Numbered from the stretch's first letter, positions 15,506-24,862 are shown. The stretch: 64,000 bases of DNA from Streptomyces pactum (GCF_002005225.1 NZ_CP019724.1:4729501-4793500); one strand, 5' to 3'. Notes: a model not told the origin generated them from the sequence alone. Numbers and translations are program-made.

Positions 15506-16574
15506 CCCCGAGGATCGGCATCGAGCCCGCGCCCGCGATCGTGATCGAGCGTCCCGGACGCGGGGCGTGCACGACGGAGCCGTCGCCGACGTACATGCCG
15601 ACGTGGCTGGCGTCGTCGAAGTAGATGATCAGGTCGCCGGGGCGCATGTCCTCGATGTCGACGCGCTCGAGCTGCTTCCACTGCTGCTGCGAGGTGCGCG
15701 GTATCGACTGCCCGGCCGACACCCAGGCCTGCGAGGTCAGACCGGAGCAGTCGTAGGCCTTCGGGCCCTCGGCGCCCCACTGGTACGGCTTGCCGATCTG
15801 CGCGGTGGCGTACTCGACGGCCTTCCTGCCCCGCTCGGTCGCCTCGGTGTCGAGGTCCTCGAGGATGCCGGAGTCGAGCCAGGCGGTCTGCGCCTTGGCC
15901 TGCGCCTCCCGCTCCAGCCGGGCGAGGCGCTCCTTCTCCTCCTGCTCCAGCTCGGACTCCAGCTTCTCGGCCGCCGCGACCTGCTTCTCGATCTTCTTCT
16001 GGGCGGTGGCCTTGGCCTTGCGGTTCGCCTCCAGCTTTTTCAACTGGGCGGAGGCGTCGGCCGCGTAGGTTTTCAGGTCCTCCTGGGTGCGCGTCAGCTC
16101 GCCGAGCAGGCCCTTGGTCGCGCGCCGGCCGCGGTCCACCCGGTCGGTGCCGTCGAGGAAGTCCTCGGGGTCGTCGCTCAGCATCAGCCTGGCCTCGTCG
16201 GGCAGGCCGCCGGTGCGGTACTGGGCGCGGGCGGCGGCGCCGGCGCGCTCCTTGAGCCCGTCCAGCTTCTCCTGGCCCTTGACGATCTTCTTGGCCAGTT
16301 CGACGAGCTCGGCGGACTGCTTGTCCGCCTTCTCCTCGGCGGCGTTGTACTCGTCCGTGGCGGAGGCCGCCGCGCGGTAGAGCTTGTCGAGCTTCTTGCG
16401 TACGGCTTCCAGGTCCTTGCCGGGAGTGGCGGACGGGGCGGGGGAGGCGCTGGGCGTGCCGGGTGAGGGTGTGGGCCCGGGATCCGCGAACGCCGTGCCC
16501 GGTGCCGCGAACACGGTGACCGCGCAGACCACGGTCACGGCAGCGGTCATCCAGCCATGCTTCCCCGTACGCAT
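15468..16574 (-). CDS. secreted NlpC/P60 peptidoglycan hydrolase with coiled coil
   Basis: A 368-residue exported protein. Residues 1-32 are a signal peptide (AVTVVCAVTVFAAPGTAFA), 60-240 a long charged coiled coil (repeated KK, EE, AAEK), and 250-365 an NlpC/P60 domain with catalytic Cys in AYDCSGL, His in ASHVGMYVG and a third residue in SVVHAPR. It should cleave gamma-D-Glu to diaminopimelate bonds in peptide stems, as RipA and CwlO-type enzymes do, and the coiled coil usually keeps it inactive until engaged by FtsEX-like partners. The C-terminus runs into the tandem repeats. No c-di-AMP riboswitch like those before some Streptomyces hydrolase genes was seen upstream. Confidence 0.85.
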   Translation of the reverse strand: MRTGKHGWMTAAVTVVCAVTVFAAPGTAFADPGPTPSPGTPSASPAPSATPGKDLEAVRKKLDKLYRAAASATDEYNAAEEKADKQSAELVELAKKIVKGQEKLDGLKERAGAAARAQYRTGGLPDEARLMLSDDPEDFLDGTDRVDRGRRATKGLLGELTRTQEDLKTYAADASAQLKKLEANRKAKATAQKKIEKQVAAAEKLESELEQEEKERLARLEREAQAKAQTAWLDSGILEDLDTEATERGRKAVEYATAQIGKPYQWGAEGPKAYDCSGLTSQAWVSAGQSIPRTSQQQWKQLERVDIEDMRPGDLIIYFDDASHVGMYVGDGSVVHAPRPGRSITIAGAGSMPILGVVRPDTGTAPSQ

Positions 16575-16789
16575 ACCTCGCCCCCCAACTGGTTAACCGT
16601 CAGTAACATAGGTCGCCTGGGGGATCGTGCCATGCCGGCGTGGAAAGCGACAGAGGTCGTGCTTTCCTTCCGCTTCCCCTCCCTTACCTGTCCCTTGCCC
16701 CTTCTGCCTCACATCCGCCTCCGGGTGCGAGGGGCCCCGCTGTGTGACGAACGCCGCACGGGGATCGTTCCCGCCCGCCGACCATGCGC

Positions 16790-16912
16790 GCCCTGCCCGC
16801 CGGTCACTCGTGCCGTGCCCGCTGGTCCGGGCGCGCACCTCGCCCGCCGGTCCAGGTGCGCTCCTCGCCCGCCAATCCAGGTGCGGTCCCGCCCGCCGGT
16901 TCAGGCGGCCGG
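16790..16912. repeat. imperfect repeats downstream of the methyltransferase gene
   Basis: Units containing CGCCCGCCGGTCCAGGTGCG recur three to four times between 16790 and 16912. Together with 16575-16789, which holds only the upstream region of the NlpC gene and a short GGAAAGC/GCTTTCC hairpin near 16638-16663, this gap shows no gene. Confidence 0.5.
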
Positions 16913-17728
16913 CGCCAACGCCTCCCACCGCACCGTCACTTCGCCCTGGCGCCACCGCACCGGCCCGTCCGTCACCGGCCAGTCGGCCGTCAGGTCCCGT
17001 ACGGCCCGCAACCAGCGCTGGCGGGCGCCGTAGGAGGCGTAGGGAGCGGCGGCGGCCCAGGCGCGGTCGAAGTCGCGCAGGAAGGCGTGCACGGGCTCGC
17101 CGGGGACGTTGCGGTGGATCAGCGCCTTGGGCAGCCGTTCGGCCAGGTCGGAGGGGCGGTCGAGGGAGCCCAGCCGGGTCGCGAAGGTGACCGTGCGCGG
17201 CCCCTCGGGTCCGAGCGCCACCCACACGTGCCGGCGCCCGATCTCGTCGCAGGTCCCCTCGACCAGGAGCCCGCCGCGTGAACGCCCCGACACCGGCGCG
17301 AGCCGCGCGCACAGCCGCTGCCAGACGGCGGCCACCTCGTCCTCCCCGTACTGGCGCAGCACGTTCGCCGCGCGGACGAGGAGGGGGCGGCGGGAGTGGG
17401 GCGAGAGGGGGATCTCGAAGCCGCCGTGCCGGAAGGTGAGCCCCTCGCGCGCGTACGGCTCGGCCGCCGCCACTCGCGCCGGGTCGATCTCGACGCCCAC
17501 CACGCGCGCGTGCGGCGCGACCGTGCGCAGGCGGTGCAGCAGCTCGACGGCCGTCCAGGGGGCCGCGCCGTAGCCGAGGTCGACGGCGACGGGATCGGTG
17601 GCGCGGCGCAGCTCGGCGCCGTGCGTGGCCGCGATCCAGCGGTCCATGCGGCGCAGCCGGTTCGGATTCGTCGTCCCGCGCGTGACCGCGCCCACGGGGG
17701 CGGTGCGGGCGGTGGCGCGGCTGGGCAT
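16901..17728 (-). CDS. class I SAM-dependent methyltransferase-like protein
   Basis: A 275-residue protein with a Rossmann methyltransferase core: VAVDLGYGAAPWTAVEL is motif I (about residues 48-64), VVGVEIDPARVAAAE motif II, and LTFRHGGFEIPL follows. The family stands divergent from mshA in Streptomyces. The substrate is not known. The ATG at 17728 is the natural start. The 215-base gap to mshA probably holds both promoters. Confidence 0.75.
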   Translation of the reverse strand: MPSRATARTAPVGAVTRGTTNPNRLRRMDRWIAATHGAELRRATDPVAVDLGYGAAPWTAVELLHRLRTVAPHARVVGVEIDPARVAAAEPYAREGLTFRHGGFEIPLSPHSRRPLLVRAANVLRQYGEDEVAAVWQRLCARLAPVSGRSRGGLLVEGTCDEIGRRHVWVALGPEGPRTVTFATRLGSLDRPSDLAERLPKALIHRNVPGEPVHAFLRDFDRAWAAAAPYASYGARQRWLRAVRDLTADWPVTDGPVRWRQGEVTVRWEALAPAA

Positions 17729-17942
17729 GCGTACGAGGGTATGCGGCCGGGCCCGCACGTCCGGCGCGTCCTCCCCGTGATGGCGTTGACGCAGCCACGC
17801 CTCGAACGGTTGAGCGAAAGGCGGTAATGATTCGGCAAAGGCCGGGAAACCGGAAATGGAGCACAGCCACCCGGTGTTCCCACCTCTTGGAGGGCGGTGC
17901 GTGTCCTCCGACCGGCATGCCCGCAGCGAGGAGGAACGGCTC

Positions 17943-19316
17943 GTGAGCCAGTACGTCAGCAGGCTCGGGCGTCGCTCACCGGCGGCCACCCCGCGGCTCC
18001 GGCTGCTGCGCAGGCCCCGTCGCGTCGCCATGCTCTCCGTGCACACCTCACCGCTCCACCAGCCCGGCACCGGCGACGCGGGCGGCATGAACGTCTACAT
18101 CGTCGAGCTCGCGCAGCGCCTCGCCGCGATCAACATCGAGGTCGAGATCTTCACGCGGGCGACGGCCGGGGGACTCCCGCCGTCCGTCCAGCTCGCCCCC
18201 GGCGTCCTCGTCCGCCACGTCGACGCCGGACCGTACGAGGGCCTGGCCAAGGAGGAGCTGCCGGCCCAGCTCTGCGCCTTCACGCACGGCGTCATGCAGG
18301 CCTGGGCCGGCCACCGCCCCGGCTACTACGACCTGGTCCACTCCCACTACTGGCTCTCCGGCCACGTCGGCTGGCTCGCCGCCCAGCGCTGGGGCTCCCC
18401 CCTGGTGCACGCCATGCACACCATGGCCAAGGTCAAGAACGCCAACCTGGCCGACGGCGACACCCCCGAGCCGGCCGCCCGGGTCATCGGCGAGACGCAG
18501 ATCGTCTCCGCCTCCGACCGCCTCATCGCCAACACCGCCGAGGAGGCCGACGAGCTGGTCCGGCACTACGCCGCCGACCCGGCCAAGGTCGCCGTCGTCC
18601 ACCCCGGCGTGAACCTCGACCGCTTCCGCCCCTTCCCCAAGGGCTCCGAGCCCGCCCCGGGGGAGACGGCGAACGCCCGCGCCGCCGCCCGTGCCCGCCT
18701 GGGCCTGCCGCAGGACGCGCTGATCCCGCTCTTCGCCGGCCGCATACAGCCCCTCAAGGCGCCGGACGTGCTGCTGCGCGCCGTGGCCGTACTGCTCGAC
18801 GAGCGCCCGGACCTGCGCTCCCGTATCGTCGTCCCGGTCGTCGGCGGCCCCAGCGGCAGCGGCCTCGCCAAACCGGAGGGCCTGCAGAAGCTCGCCGCGC
18901 GGCTCGGCATCGCCGACGTCGTATGGTTCCGCCCGCCGGTCGGGCAGGAGCAGCTCGCCGACTGGTTCCGGGCCGCGTCCGTGCTGGTGATGCCGTCCTA
19001 CAGCGAGTCCTTCGGCCTGGTCGCCATAGAGGCCCAGGCGGCCGGTACGCCGGTGCTCGCCGCCGCGGTCGGCGGCCTCCCGGTCGCCGTGCGCGACGGG
19101 CACACCGGCCGGCTCGTCGAGGGCCACGACCCCGCGGCGTACGCGCGCGTGCTGCGCGATTTCGCCGACCACCCCGAGCTGACGTCCCGGATGGGCGACG
19201 CCGCCGCCCGGCACGCCCAGTCCTTCGGCTGGGACAGCGCCGCCGCCGCGACGGCCGACGCCTACACGGCCGCGATCCACTCCCACCGCCGTCGCGTACG
19301 CTCCCACCATGGCTGA
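17943..19316 (+). CDS. mshA: D-inositol-3-phosphate glycosyltransferase (mycothiol biosynthesis)
   Basis: A 457-residue GT4/GT-B glycosyltransferase. It transfers GlcNAc from UDP-GlcNAc to 1L-inositol-1-phosphate, the first step of mycothiol synthesis. Visible features: [21 protein letters not shown] (residues 34-54; the Gly-rich acceptor loop), HSHYWLSG, the donor-site [12 protein letters not shown] and the E-x7-E-like [18 protein letters not shown]. The GTG at 17943 has AGGAGGA eight bases upstream and begins [10 protein letters not shown] as known MshA does; an upstream in-frame start at 17856 is rejected. A YbjN-like gene overlaps its end by eight bases, as in mycobacteria (Rv0486-Rv0487). 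Confidence 0.92.
   Translation: MSQYVSRLGRRSPAATPRLRLLRRPRRVAMLSVHTSPLHQPGTGDAGGMNVYIVELAQRLAAINIEVEIFTRATAGGLPPSVQLAPGVLVRHVDAGPYEGLAKEELPAQLCAFTHGVMQAWAGHRPGYYDLVHSHYWLSGHVGWLAAQRWGSPLVHAMHTMAKVKNANLADGDTPEPAARVIGETQIVSASDRLIANTAEEADELVRHYAADPAKVAVVHPGVNLDRFRPFPKGSEPAPGETANARAAARARLGLPQDALIPLFAGRIQPLKAPDVLLRAVAVLLDERPDLRSRIVVPVVGGPSGSGLAKPEGLQKLAARLGIADVVWFRPPVGQEQLADWFRAASVLVMPSYSESFGLVAIEAQAAGTPVLAAAVGGLPVAVRDGHTGRLVEGHDPAAYARVLRDFADHPELTSRMGDAAARHAQSFGWDSAAAATADAYTAAIHSHRRRVRSHHG
19297..19302 (+). promoter_or_regulatory. leaderless-type -10 box inside the mshA 3' end
   Basis: TACGCT lies 7-12 bases before the ATG at 19309, inside the last codons of mshA. It suggests that the YbjN-like gene has a second, internal promoter. 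Confidence 0.35.
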
Positions 19317-19812
19317 GGCAGCACAGAAGACGGCACAGGTCGTCGAGGAAGCACTGCGGGACGCCGAGCTGGAGTGGGAGAGCCCCGAGCCCGGCAACTA
19401 CGTCGTCAAGCTCCCGGGCACCCGCAAACTGTCGACGACCGTCTCCCTCCTCCTGGGCCGGCATTCCCTCTCGCTCAACGCGTTCGTCATCCGCCACCCC
19501 GACGAGAACGAACCGGCCGTCCACCGCTGGCTGCTGGAGCGCAACCTCAAGCTGTACGGCGTCGGCTACGCCGTCGACCGCCTCGGCGACATCTACGTCA
19601 CCGCGAAGCTGCCCCTCGCCGCCGTCACCCCCGACGAGATCGACCGGCTCCTCGGCCAGGTCCTGGAGGCCGCCGACGGTGCCTTCAACACCCTGCTGGA
19701 GCTGGGCTTCGCGTCCGCCATCCGCAAGGAGCACGAGTGGCGCACCAAGCGCGGGGAGCCGACGCGGAACCTGGAGGCGTTCCGGCACCTGATCGAGCGC
19801 GGCGAGGACTGA
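19309..19812 (+). CDS. YbjN-domain protein
   Basis: A 167-residue protein of the YbjN / type III secretion chaperone-like fold. Its N-terminal helix ([17 protein letters not shown]) is followed by beta strands ([18 protein letters not shown]) and helical segments ending [10 protein letters not shown]. It overlaps mshA and keeps the position of Rv0487, so cotranscription is likely. YbjN proteins act as regulators or chaperones in enterobacteria; the actinobacterial role is unknown. An IS110-type element begins just after the stop. Confidence 0.78.
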   Translation: MAEAAQKTAQVVEEALRDAELEWESPEPGNYVVKLPGTRKLSTTVSLLLGRHSLSLNAFVIRHPDENEPAVHRWLLERNLKLYGVGYAVDRLGDIYVTAKLPLAAVTPDEIDRLLGQVLEAADGAFNTLLELGFASAIRKEHEWRTKRGEPTRNLEAFRHLIERGED

Positions 19813-19823
19813 CAGTGATGATT

Positions 19824-19916
19824 GCTGTGGCTCCGCCCGGGGGTCTGACTCAAGGACTGACTGGCGCTACGGCTGTCCTTCTCTCGATTTGTCGGCCGTC
19901 CGGGCGGGACCACAGC
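19824..19916 (+). ncRNA. candidate IS110 bridge RNA region
   Basis: GCTGTGGCTCCGCCCGG at 19824-19840 pairs with 19900-19916 with two mismatches in 17 positions, enclosing a 59-base loop, in the non-coding stretch before the transposase. IS110-group elements encode a structured bridge RNA in this position. I infer it from position and pairing only. The target- and donor-binding loops have not been identified, and the RNA may extend to 20045. Confidence 0.35.
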
Positions 19917-20045
19917 GCGCGTGGCCGGTCAGGCATCTGTGACTTCATAGGAGCCCGGCCAAAGGTCCCATCACTGTCTTGTCCGTCTGCCCGACCGGCA
20001 CGTGCCCTCGTGTACGCGTCGTACGGAAGGACACCAGGCTCCAGC

Positions 20046-21113
20046 ATGGCAGCAGACGAGATAGCGGTCATCGGCGGCATCGATACCCACACCGACGTCC
20101 ACCAGGCCGCAGTGATCGACACGGTCGGCCGGCACCTGGCCACCGAGGCGTTTCCCACCACCCCGGACGGCTACCAGCAGTTGCTGGACTGGCTGCGCCC
20201 GCATGGCGAACTGCTGGCGGTGGGCCTGGAGGGCACGGGCGCCTACGGCGCCGAGATCGCCCGTTTCCTGACCGCCAACGGCATCACCGTCGTGGAGGTC
20301 GACCGCCCTGACCGCAAGGTCCGTCGGGACAACGGCAAGTCCGACCCGGTCGACGCCTACGCCGCTGCGACCGCCGTGCTGTCCGGCCGGGCCTCGGGCA
20401 CGCCGAAGACCCGCAACGGGATCGTGGAGGCCATCCGTACCCTGCGCGTGGCCCGCAGCTCGGCGGTCAAGGCCCGCACCCAGACCATCAATCAGATCCG
20501 CAATCTCATCGTGACGGCACCCGCGGTGGTCCGGGAGAAGCTGCGGGCTCTGACCACCAGCGAGCTGATCGGCACTCTCGCCCGGTCCCGTCCCGTCGGT
20601 GACCTCTCCGATCCGGAGCACGCGGCCAGGGTCACACTGCGCAGGCTCGCCCGCCGCTACCAGCGGCTCTGCGAGGAGATCGCCGACGCCGACGCCGATT
20701 TGGGCCCGCTGGTCACCCGGGCCGCACCCCGGCTGGTCGCCCTGCCTGGCGTCGGCCCCGAGACTGCGGGCCAGTTGCTGACCACCGCGGGCGACAACCC
20801 CGACCGCCTCCGCTCGGAAGCCTCCTTCGCGCACCTATGCGCAGCCTCTCCAATCCCGGCATCATCGGGCCGGACACACCGGCACCGGCTCAACCGCGGA
20901 GGCGACCGGCAGGCCAACCGGGCTCTCCACACCATCGTGCTGGTCCGTATGCGCTACGACCAACGCACCCGCGACTACGTCGCCAGACGCACCACCGAAG
21001 GCATGACGAAGAAGGACATCGTCCGCTGCCTGAAACGGTTCGTCGCTCGCGAGGTCTACCGTCACCTGCCCCGTCCTCAGATCACCACTGAACAACTCGC
21101 CCAAGCCGCTTGA
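20046..21113 (+). CDS. IS110-family transposase
   Basis: A 355-residue protein. The N-terminal RuvC-like DEDD domain has GGIDTHTDVHQAAV (first Asp), GLEGTGAYG (Glu) and VRRDNGKSDPVDA (Asp pair near residues 100-107). The C-terminal Tnp domain has LPGVGPETAGQLL (helix-hairpin-helix), SFAHLCAASPIPASSG with the catalytic serine region, and RANRALHTIVL-type helices. The catalytic residues look intact, so it could be active. The start is the ATG at 20046. There is no frameshift or internal stop. It lies between the YbjN-like gene and the AraC gene and probably interrupted their original junction. Confidence 0.9.
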   Translation: MAADEIAVIGGIDTHTDVHQAAVIDTVGRHLATEAFPTTPDGYQQLLDWLRPHGELLAVGLEGTGAYGAEIARFLTANGITVVEVDRPDRKVRRDNGKSDPVDAYAAATAVLSGRASGTPKTRNGIVEAIRTLRVARSSAVKARTQTINQIRNLIVTAPAVVREKLRALTTSELIGTLARSRPVGDLSDPEHAARVTLRRLARRYQRLCEEIADADADLGPLVTRAAPRLVALPGVGPETAGQLLTTAGDNPDRLRSEASFAHLCAASPIPASSGRTHRHRLNRGGDRQANRALHTIVLVRMRYDQRTRDYVARRTTEGMTKKDIVRCLKRFVAREVYRHLPRPQITTEQLAQAA

Positions 21114-21141
21114 CGATCTATAGGAGCTTCGGGGCCGGGCC

Positions 21142-21966
21142 TCAGGACCCACCTCCGCCCCCGTCCCGGCCGCTGGTGCGGTAGCGGCCGGGCGTGACCC
21201 CCACGAGCCGCTTGAAGTGCCGGGTCAGATGGGCCTGGTCGTAGAAACCGGTCAGGGCGGCCACGTCGGCCGGGGCCCGCCCCGCGAGCAGCAGCCGCCG
21301 GGCCCGGTCGACCCGCCGGGACATCAGGTACTGGTGCGGCGCGATGCCGTACGCGCCGCTGAACGCCCGTACGAGATGGGCCGGATGGGCGGCCACGAGT
21401 GCGGCCGCCTCCTCCAGCCCGATCCCCAGGACGACCCGCTCGTCGAGCAGTTCGCGCAGGTGGCGGGCGAGGACCGGATCCCGGCGCTCCGGGCTCTCCC
21501 GGTGGCGGAGCCGCAGATGCTCGTGCAGCCGCTCGCCGATCAGGGTCAGCCGGCTCTCCGCCTCCAGTTCGTCGCCGGGCAGGGTGAGCACGGAGTGCAG
21601 TTGCCCGACCCGTCGCCGCAGTACCGGGTCACGCAGGTCGGGGCCGTCCACGGCCGGCCCGATCAGGTCGTCGCACAGCCGGGAGGCGTCCAGGTACAGG
21701 ACGCGCTTGCGGAAGCCGTCCGGGGTGGCGGGGGAGCCGTTGTGCGGCACGTGCGGCGGCAGCAGCGACACCGTGTCGTGCGGGGTGCCGTGCTCGTGCC
21801 GGTCCAGGTCGTACCGTACGGCCCCGTCGTCGACGATGAGCAGCGTCCACGCGTCGTGGACGTGCATCGGATAGGCGTACTCGGTGTAGTGGGCGTGGAA
21901 GACCTCCACGACACCCGGGACGCGGGGTCGCCAGGCGGAGACGTTCCGCTGGTCCTGGTCGGCCAT
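21142..21966 (-). CDS. AraC-family regulator
   Basis: A 274-residue protein. The N-terminal AraC cupin-like domain (about residues 10-155) begins RPRVPGVVEVFHAHYTEYAYPMHVHDAW. The C-terminal pair of helix-turn-helices (about 185-265) has the family elements LEEAAALVAAHPAHLVRAFSGAYGIAPHQYLMSRRVD and VAALTGFYDQAHLTRHFKRLVGVTPGRY (given here only as landmarks). The ATG at 21966 is preferred over a start at 21996. It is divergent from the DUF2000 gene at 22016 with a 49-base gap, a usual regulator and target layout. The 3' end abuts the IS110 element. Confidence 0.82.
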   Translation of the reverse strand: MADQDQRNVSAWRPRVPGVVEVFHAHYTEYAYPMHVHDAWTLLIVDDGAVRYDLDRHEHGTPHDTVSLLPPHVPHNGSPATPDGFRKRVLYLDASRLCDDLIGPAVDGPDLRDPVLRRRVGQLHSVLTLPGDELEAESRLTLIGERLHEHLRLRHRESPERRDPVLARHLRELLDERVVLGIGLEEAAALVAAHPAHLVRAFSGAYGIAPHQYLMSRRVDRARRLLLAGRAPADVAALTGFYDQAHLTRHFKRLVGVTPGRYRTSGRDGGGGGS

Positions 21967-22015
21967 GCAAAAAACGTACAAGACCCGGCCGTACACCGAC
22001 CGGCAGTCTCACCCC

Positions 22016-22453
22016 ATGAGCACGCACGCCGCAGACGACCCCATCCGCTTCGACACCAAGATCGCCGTCCTGCTCCGCGAGGACCTGGAGACCTGGCAGC
22101 GCCTCAACGTCACCGCCTTCCTGGTCAGCGGGCTGGGCAGCCAGTTCCCCGAGGTGATCGGGGAGCCGTACGAGGACGCCGACGCGGTCGGCTACCTGCC
22201 GATGTTCCGCCAGCCGGTCCTGGTGTTCGAGGGCACCAAGGAGACGCTGACGAACGCCCACGCGCGCGTGCTGTCCCGCGCCCTGCCCCGCGCGCTGTTC
22301 ACGTCCGACCTCTTCGGCACGGGCAACGACCGCGACAACCGGGCGGCGGTGCGGGCCGTGCCCACGGCGGAGCTGGACCTGGTGGGCCTCGCGGTGTACG
22401 GGCCGAAGAACGCGGTGGACAAGGTGCTGAAGGGGGCACGGATGCACCCGTGA
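22016..22453 (+). CDS. DUF2000 family protein
   Basis: A 145-residue protein, MSTHAADDPIRFDTKIAVLL, then ETWQRLNVTAFLVSGLGSQFPEVIGEPYEDADG-like segments, typical of DUF2000, a small peptidyl-tRNA-hydrolase-like fold. It is divergent from the AraC regulator, which often controls such genes. The molecular function of the family is unknown. The start at 22016 follows the short intergenic space. Confidence 0.78.
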   Translation: MSTHAADDPIRFDTKIAVLLREDLETWQRLNVTAFLVSGLGSQFPEVIGEPYEDADAVGYLPMFRQPVLVFEGTKETLTNAHARVLSRALPRALFTSDLFGTGNDRDNRAAVRAVPTAELDLVGLAVYGPKNAVDKVLKGARMHP

Positions 22454-22478
22454 GGACGCGGGCGTGCGCAGGCTGCCG

Positions 22479-23804
22479 TCAGGCCGCACCGACCTCGGTC
22501 TTGGCGGGCGCGGGGGCACCGGTGGGCCCGGCATCGGTGGGCCCGGCACCGGTGGGCCCGGTGGCTTCCGGAACCTCGGAGGCGAACGTCTCCTCCTCCG
22601 GCAGCCCCCGCATGAGCGCCCAGTACCCCACCGCCGCCACCGTGCCGACGACCGCGCAGACGCCCCACAGCCACTCGGCGCCCCAGCGGTCGATGACGAA
22701 ACCGGACATCAGCGGGGCGACGAGGGCGGCGACCGCCCAGGACATGGTGTACATCCCCTGGTAGCGCCCGCGCCCGTGCACGGGGGAGAGACGGACGACG
22801 AGCCCGGTCTGGGTCGGCGCGTTGACGATCTCGGCCAGCGTCCACACGCACACGGTGAGCGCGAAGACGCCGACCGACCCGGCGAAGGCGGTGAGCCCGA
22901 ACCCGTACCCGGCCAGCAGGGACGAGGCGACGAGCAGCAGCCGCGGATCCCGGTGCTCGATGAACCGGGTGACGGGAATCTGAAGTACGACGATCAGGAC
23001 ACCGTTGACGGCGATCGCCATGCCGAAGTCGGCCGGCGTGAACCCTGCCTCGCCCATGGCCACCGGCAGCCCCACGTAGGCCTGCTGGAAGATCAGGGCG
23101 ATGAGGAAGGACAGCCCGACGACGCTCATGTAGCGCCCGTCGCGCAGGACGGTCACGAGGGAGACGGGCGTGCTCTCGGCAGCGGCCCGTTCCTCCTCGG
23201 TGCCCTTCCGCGGCCGGGACTCGGGCAGCTTCACGAAGATCAGGACGGCGCAGGCCATGGTCATGCCCGCCTCGATCAGGAACCCGGCGAGGTAACTGAC
23301 CTCGGCGATGAACCCGGCCGCCATGGAGGAGACCGCGAAGCCGAGGTTGATGGCCCAGTAGTTGAGCGAGAAGGCCCGGATACGGTCCTCGGGCCGCACG
23401 ATGTCCGCCATCATCGCCTGCACGGCGGGCCGGGAGGCGTTGCTCGCCATGCCGACCAGGAAGGCGACGGCCGCGATGGCGACCGGGTCCCGCATGAAGC
23501 CGAGCAGGGCGACGGACAGCGCGGTGGAGGCCTGCGCGACCAGCAGCGTGGGCCGCCGCCCGAGCCGGTCGGTCATCACCCCGGCGCCCAGCGAGGACAC
23601 GACCCCGCCCAGCCCGTGCAGAGCCGCCACCAGTCCGGCGTACGAGGCGGAGTACCCGCGGTCGATGGTCAGGTACAGCGCCATGAAGGTGGCGACGAAG
23701 GCCCCGAGCCGGTTGACCAGGGTGCTGGTCCACAGCCACCAGAACTCGCGGGGGAGCCCGGAGACGGACTCCCGCGCGGCACGTCTCACTCCGGCGACTG
23801 TCAT
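22479..23804 (-). CDS. MFS transporter
   Basis: A 441-residue permease with about twelve hydrophobic helices. It starts MTVAGVRRAARESVSGLPRE, then FWWLWTSTLVNRLGAF and the MFS motif A-like GVMTDRLGRRPTLL (about residue 75), which marks the 2-3 loop. Its class is that of general drug or solute exporters; the substrate is not known. The ATG at 23804 is chosen because upstream frame codons lack membrane character. Its end is close to that of the DUF2000 gene. It faces away from gpmA with 160 bases between. Confidence 0.82.
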   Translation of the reverse strand: MTVAGVRRAARESVSGLPREFWWLWTSTLVNRLGAFVATFMALYLTIDRGYSASYAGLVAALHGLGGVVSSLGAGVMTDRLGRRPTLLVAQASTALSVALLGFMRDPVAIAAVAFLVGMASNASRPAVQAMMADIVRPEDRIRAFSLNYWAINLGFAVSSMAAGFIAEVSYLAGFLIEAGMTMACAVLIFVKLPESRPRKGTEEERAAAESTPVSLVTVLRDGRYMSVVGLSFLIALIFQQAYVGLPVAMGEAGFTPADFGMAIAVNGVLIVVLQIPVTRFIEHRDPRLLLVASSLLAGYGFGLTAFAGSVGVFALTVCVWTLAEIVNAPTQTGLVVRLSPVHGRGRYQGMYTMSWAVAALVAPLMSGFVIDRWGAEWLWGVCAVVGTVAAVGYWALMRGLPEEETFASEVPEATGPTGAGPTDAGPTGAPAPAKTEVGAA

Positions 23805-23952
23805 GGGACCCCCGTGGACGAAATGCGGCTGTAAGTGGCTCTGGCGGTGAGCACAACTTACGAGCAGAGAGCTGCGGGAGGCCACTCGATTAACACTTCT
23901 CGTCAACTGTCCGACCGGCGGGCGCGGCGCGCGGGCGGTCGGGCGGTTCGAT

Positions 23953-23958
23953 TACGCT
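23953..23958 (+). promoter_or_regulatory. leaderless-type -10 box (TACGCT) before gpmA
   Basis: TACGCT lies 8-13 bases before the gpmA ATG at 23966, with no ribosome site between. It fits a leaderless transcript. Confidence 0.45.
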
Positions 23959-23965
23959 CGGAGCC

Positions 23966-24727
23966 ATGGCCGACGCACCGTACAAGCTGATCCTCCTCCG
24001 CCACGGCGAGAGCGAGTGGAACGAGAAGAACCTGTTCACCGGCTGGGTGGACGTCAACCTCACCCCGAAGGGCGAGAAGGAGGCGACGCGCGGCGGCGAG
24101 CTGCTCAAGGACGCCGGCCTGCTGCCCGACGTGGTCCACACGTCCGTCCAGAAGCGCGCGATCCGCACGGCCCAGCTCGCGCTGGAGGCCGCCGACCGCC
24201 ACTGGATCCCCGTCCACCGCCACTGGCGGCTGAACGAGCGCCACTACGGCGCCCTCCAGGGCAAGGACAAGGCCCAGACCCTCGCCGAGTTCGGCGAGGA
24301 GCAGTTCATGCTGTGGCGCCGCTCCTACGACACCCCGCCCCCCGCGCTGGACCGCGACGCCGAGTACTCCCAGTTCTCCGACCCGCGTTACGCGATGCTC
24401 CCGCCGGAGCTGCGCCCCCAGACGGAGTGCCTCAAGGACGTCGTCGTCCGGATGCTCCCGTACTGGTTCGACGCGATCGTCCCCGACCTCCTCACCGGCC
24501 GCACGGTCCTGGTCGCGGCGCACGGCAACTCGCTCCGCGCCCTGGTCAAGCACCTCGACGGCGTCTCCGACGCCGACATCGCGGGCCTGAACATCCCGAC
24601 CGGCATCCCGCTCTCCTACGAACTGGACGCCGAGTTCAAGCCGCAGAACCCGGGCGGAACCTACCTGGACCCGGACGCGGCCGCGGCGGCGATCGAGGCC
24701 GTGAAAAACCAGGGCAAGAAGAAGTAG
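23966..24727 (+). CDS. gpmA: 2,3-bisphosphoglycerate-dependent phosphoglycerate mutase
   Basis: A 253-residue glycolytic enzyme. It interconverts 2- and 3-phosphoglycerate in the cytoplasm. The catalytic phosphohistidine is in [12 protein letters not shown] (His near residue 13) and the second histidine in [16 protein letters not shown] (about 186), with the [11 protein letters not shown] loop between. The length matches the dPGM family. In mycobacteria the same gene (gpm1) lies between mshA and senX3-regX3, and that block is visible here as mshA, gpmA and phoR-phoP, but with 13 kb between gpmA and phoU. The last codons (QGKKK) form one half of an 18-base repeat. Confidence 0.95.
   Translation: MADAPYKLILLRHGESEWNEKNLFTGWVDVNLTPKGEKEATRGGELLKDAGLLPDVVHTSVQKRAIRTAQLALEAADRHWIPVHRHWRLNERHYGALQGKDKAQTLAEFGEEQFMLWRRSYDTPPPALDRDAEYSQFSDPRYAMLPPELRPQTECLKDVVVRMLPYWFDAIVPDLLTGRTVLVAAHGNSLRALVKHLDGVSDADIAGLNIPTGIPLSYELDAEFKPQNPGGTYLDPDAAAAAIEAVKNQGKKK
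24709..24726. repeat. left copy of 18-bp direct repeat (gpmA 3' end), possible att site
   Basis: CCAGGGCAAGAAGAAGTA covers the last gpmA codons including most of the stop codon. An exact second copy is at 28320-28337. Integration into the 3' end of a housekeeping gene produces such repeats. Confidence 0.5.
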
Positions 24728-24740
24728 GCGTCCACGAATG

Positions 24741-24780
24741 AGCCCCCTACCTGCGGTTTCTCCGCCGGGAGGGGGCTTTT
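24741..24780 (+). terminator. gpmA terminator
   Basis: AGCCCCCT (24741-24748) pairs with AGGGGGCT (24770-24777), followed by TTTT. It is a rho-independent terminator just after the gpmA stop. Confidence 0.75.
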
Positions 24781-24862
24781 CGGTGCACCGGGGCCGTCGT
24801 GGGGCCGTCGATGGTACGTCCGCTCGCTAAACAGCAGGCTGACGCCTTGGTGCCCTCCTATG

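Larger units (their letters stand above)
19813..21141 (+). mobile_element. IS110-family insertion element (ends approximate)
   Basis: One intact transposase gene of IS110 type lies between the stop of the YbjN gene and the stop of the AraC gene. IS110 elements lack inverted ends, so the limits cannot be read exactly. The octamer ATAGGAGC occurs at about 19946 and again at about 21120, in a place where a short repeated core could mark the element, but this is weak. The 5' non-coding part is about 230 bases, long enough for the bridge RNA described for IS110 elements. It may be an active copy since the transposase is intact. Confidence 0.7.

Noticed and set aside
16575..16789. c-di-AMP (ydaO) riboswitch before the NlpC/P60 gene
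   Set aside because: The conserved core motifs of the riboswitch were not found in this leader.
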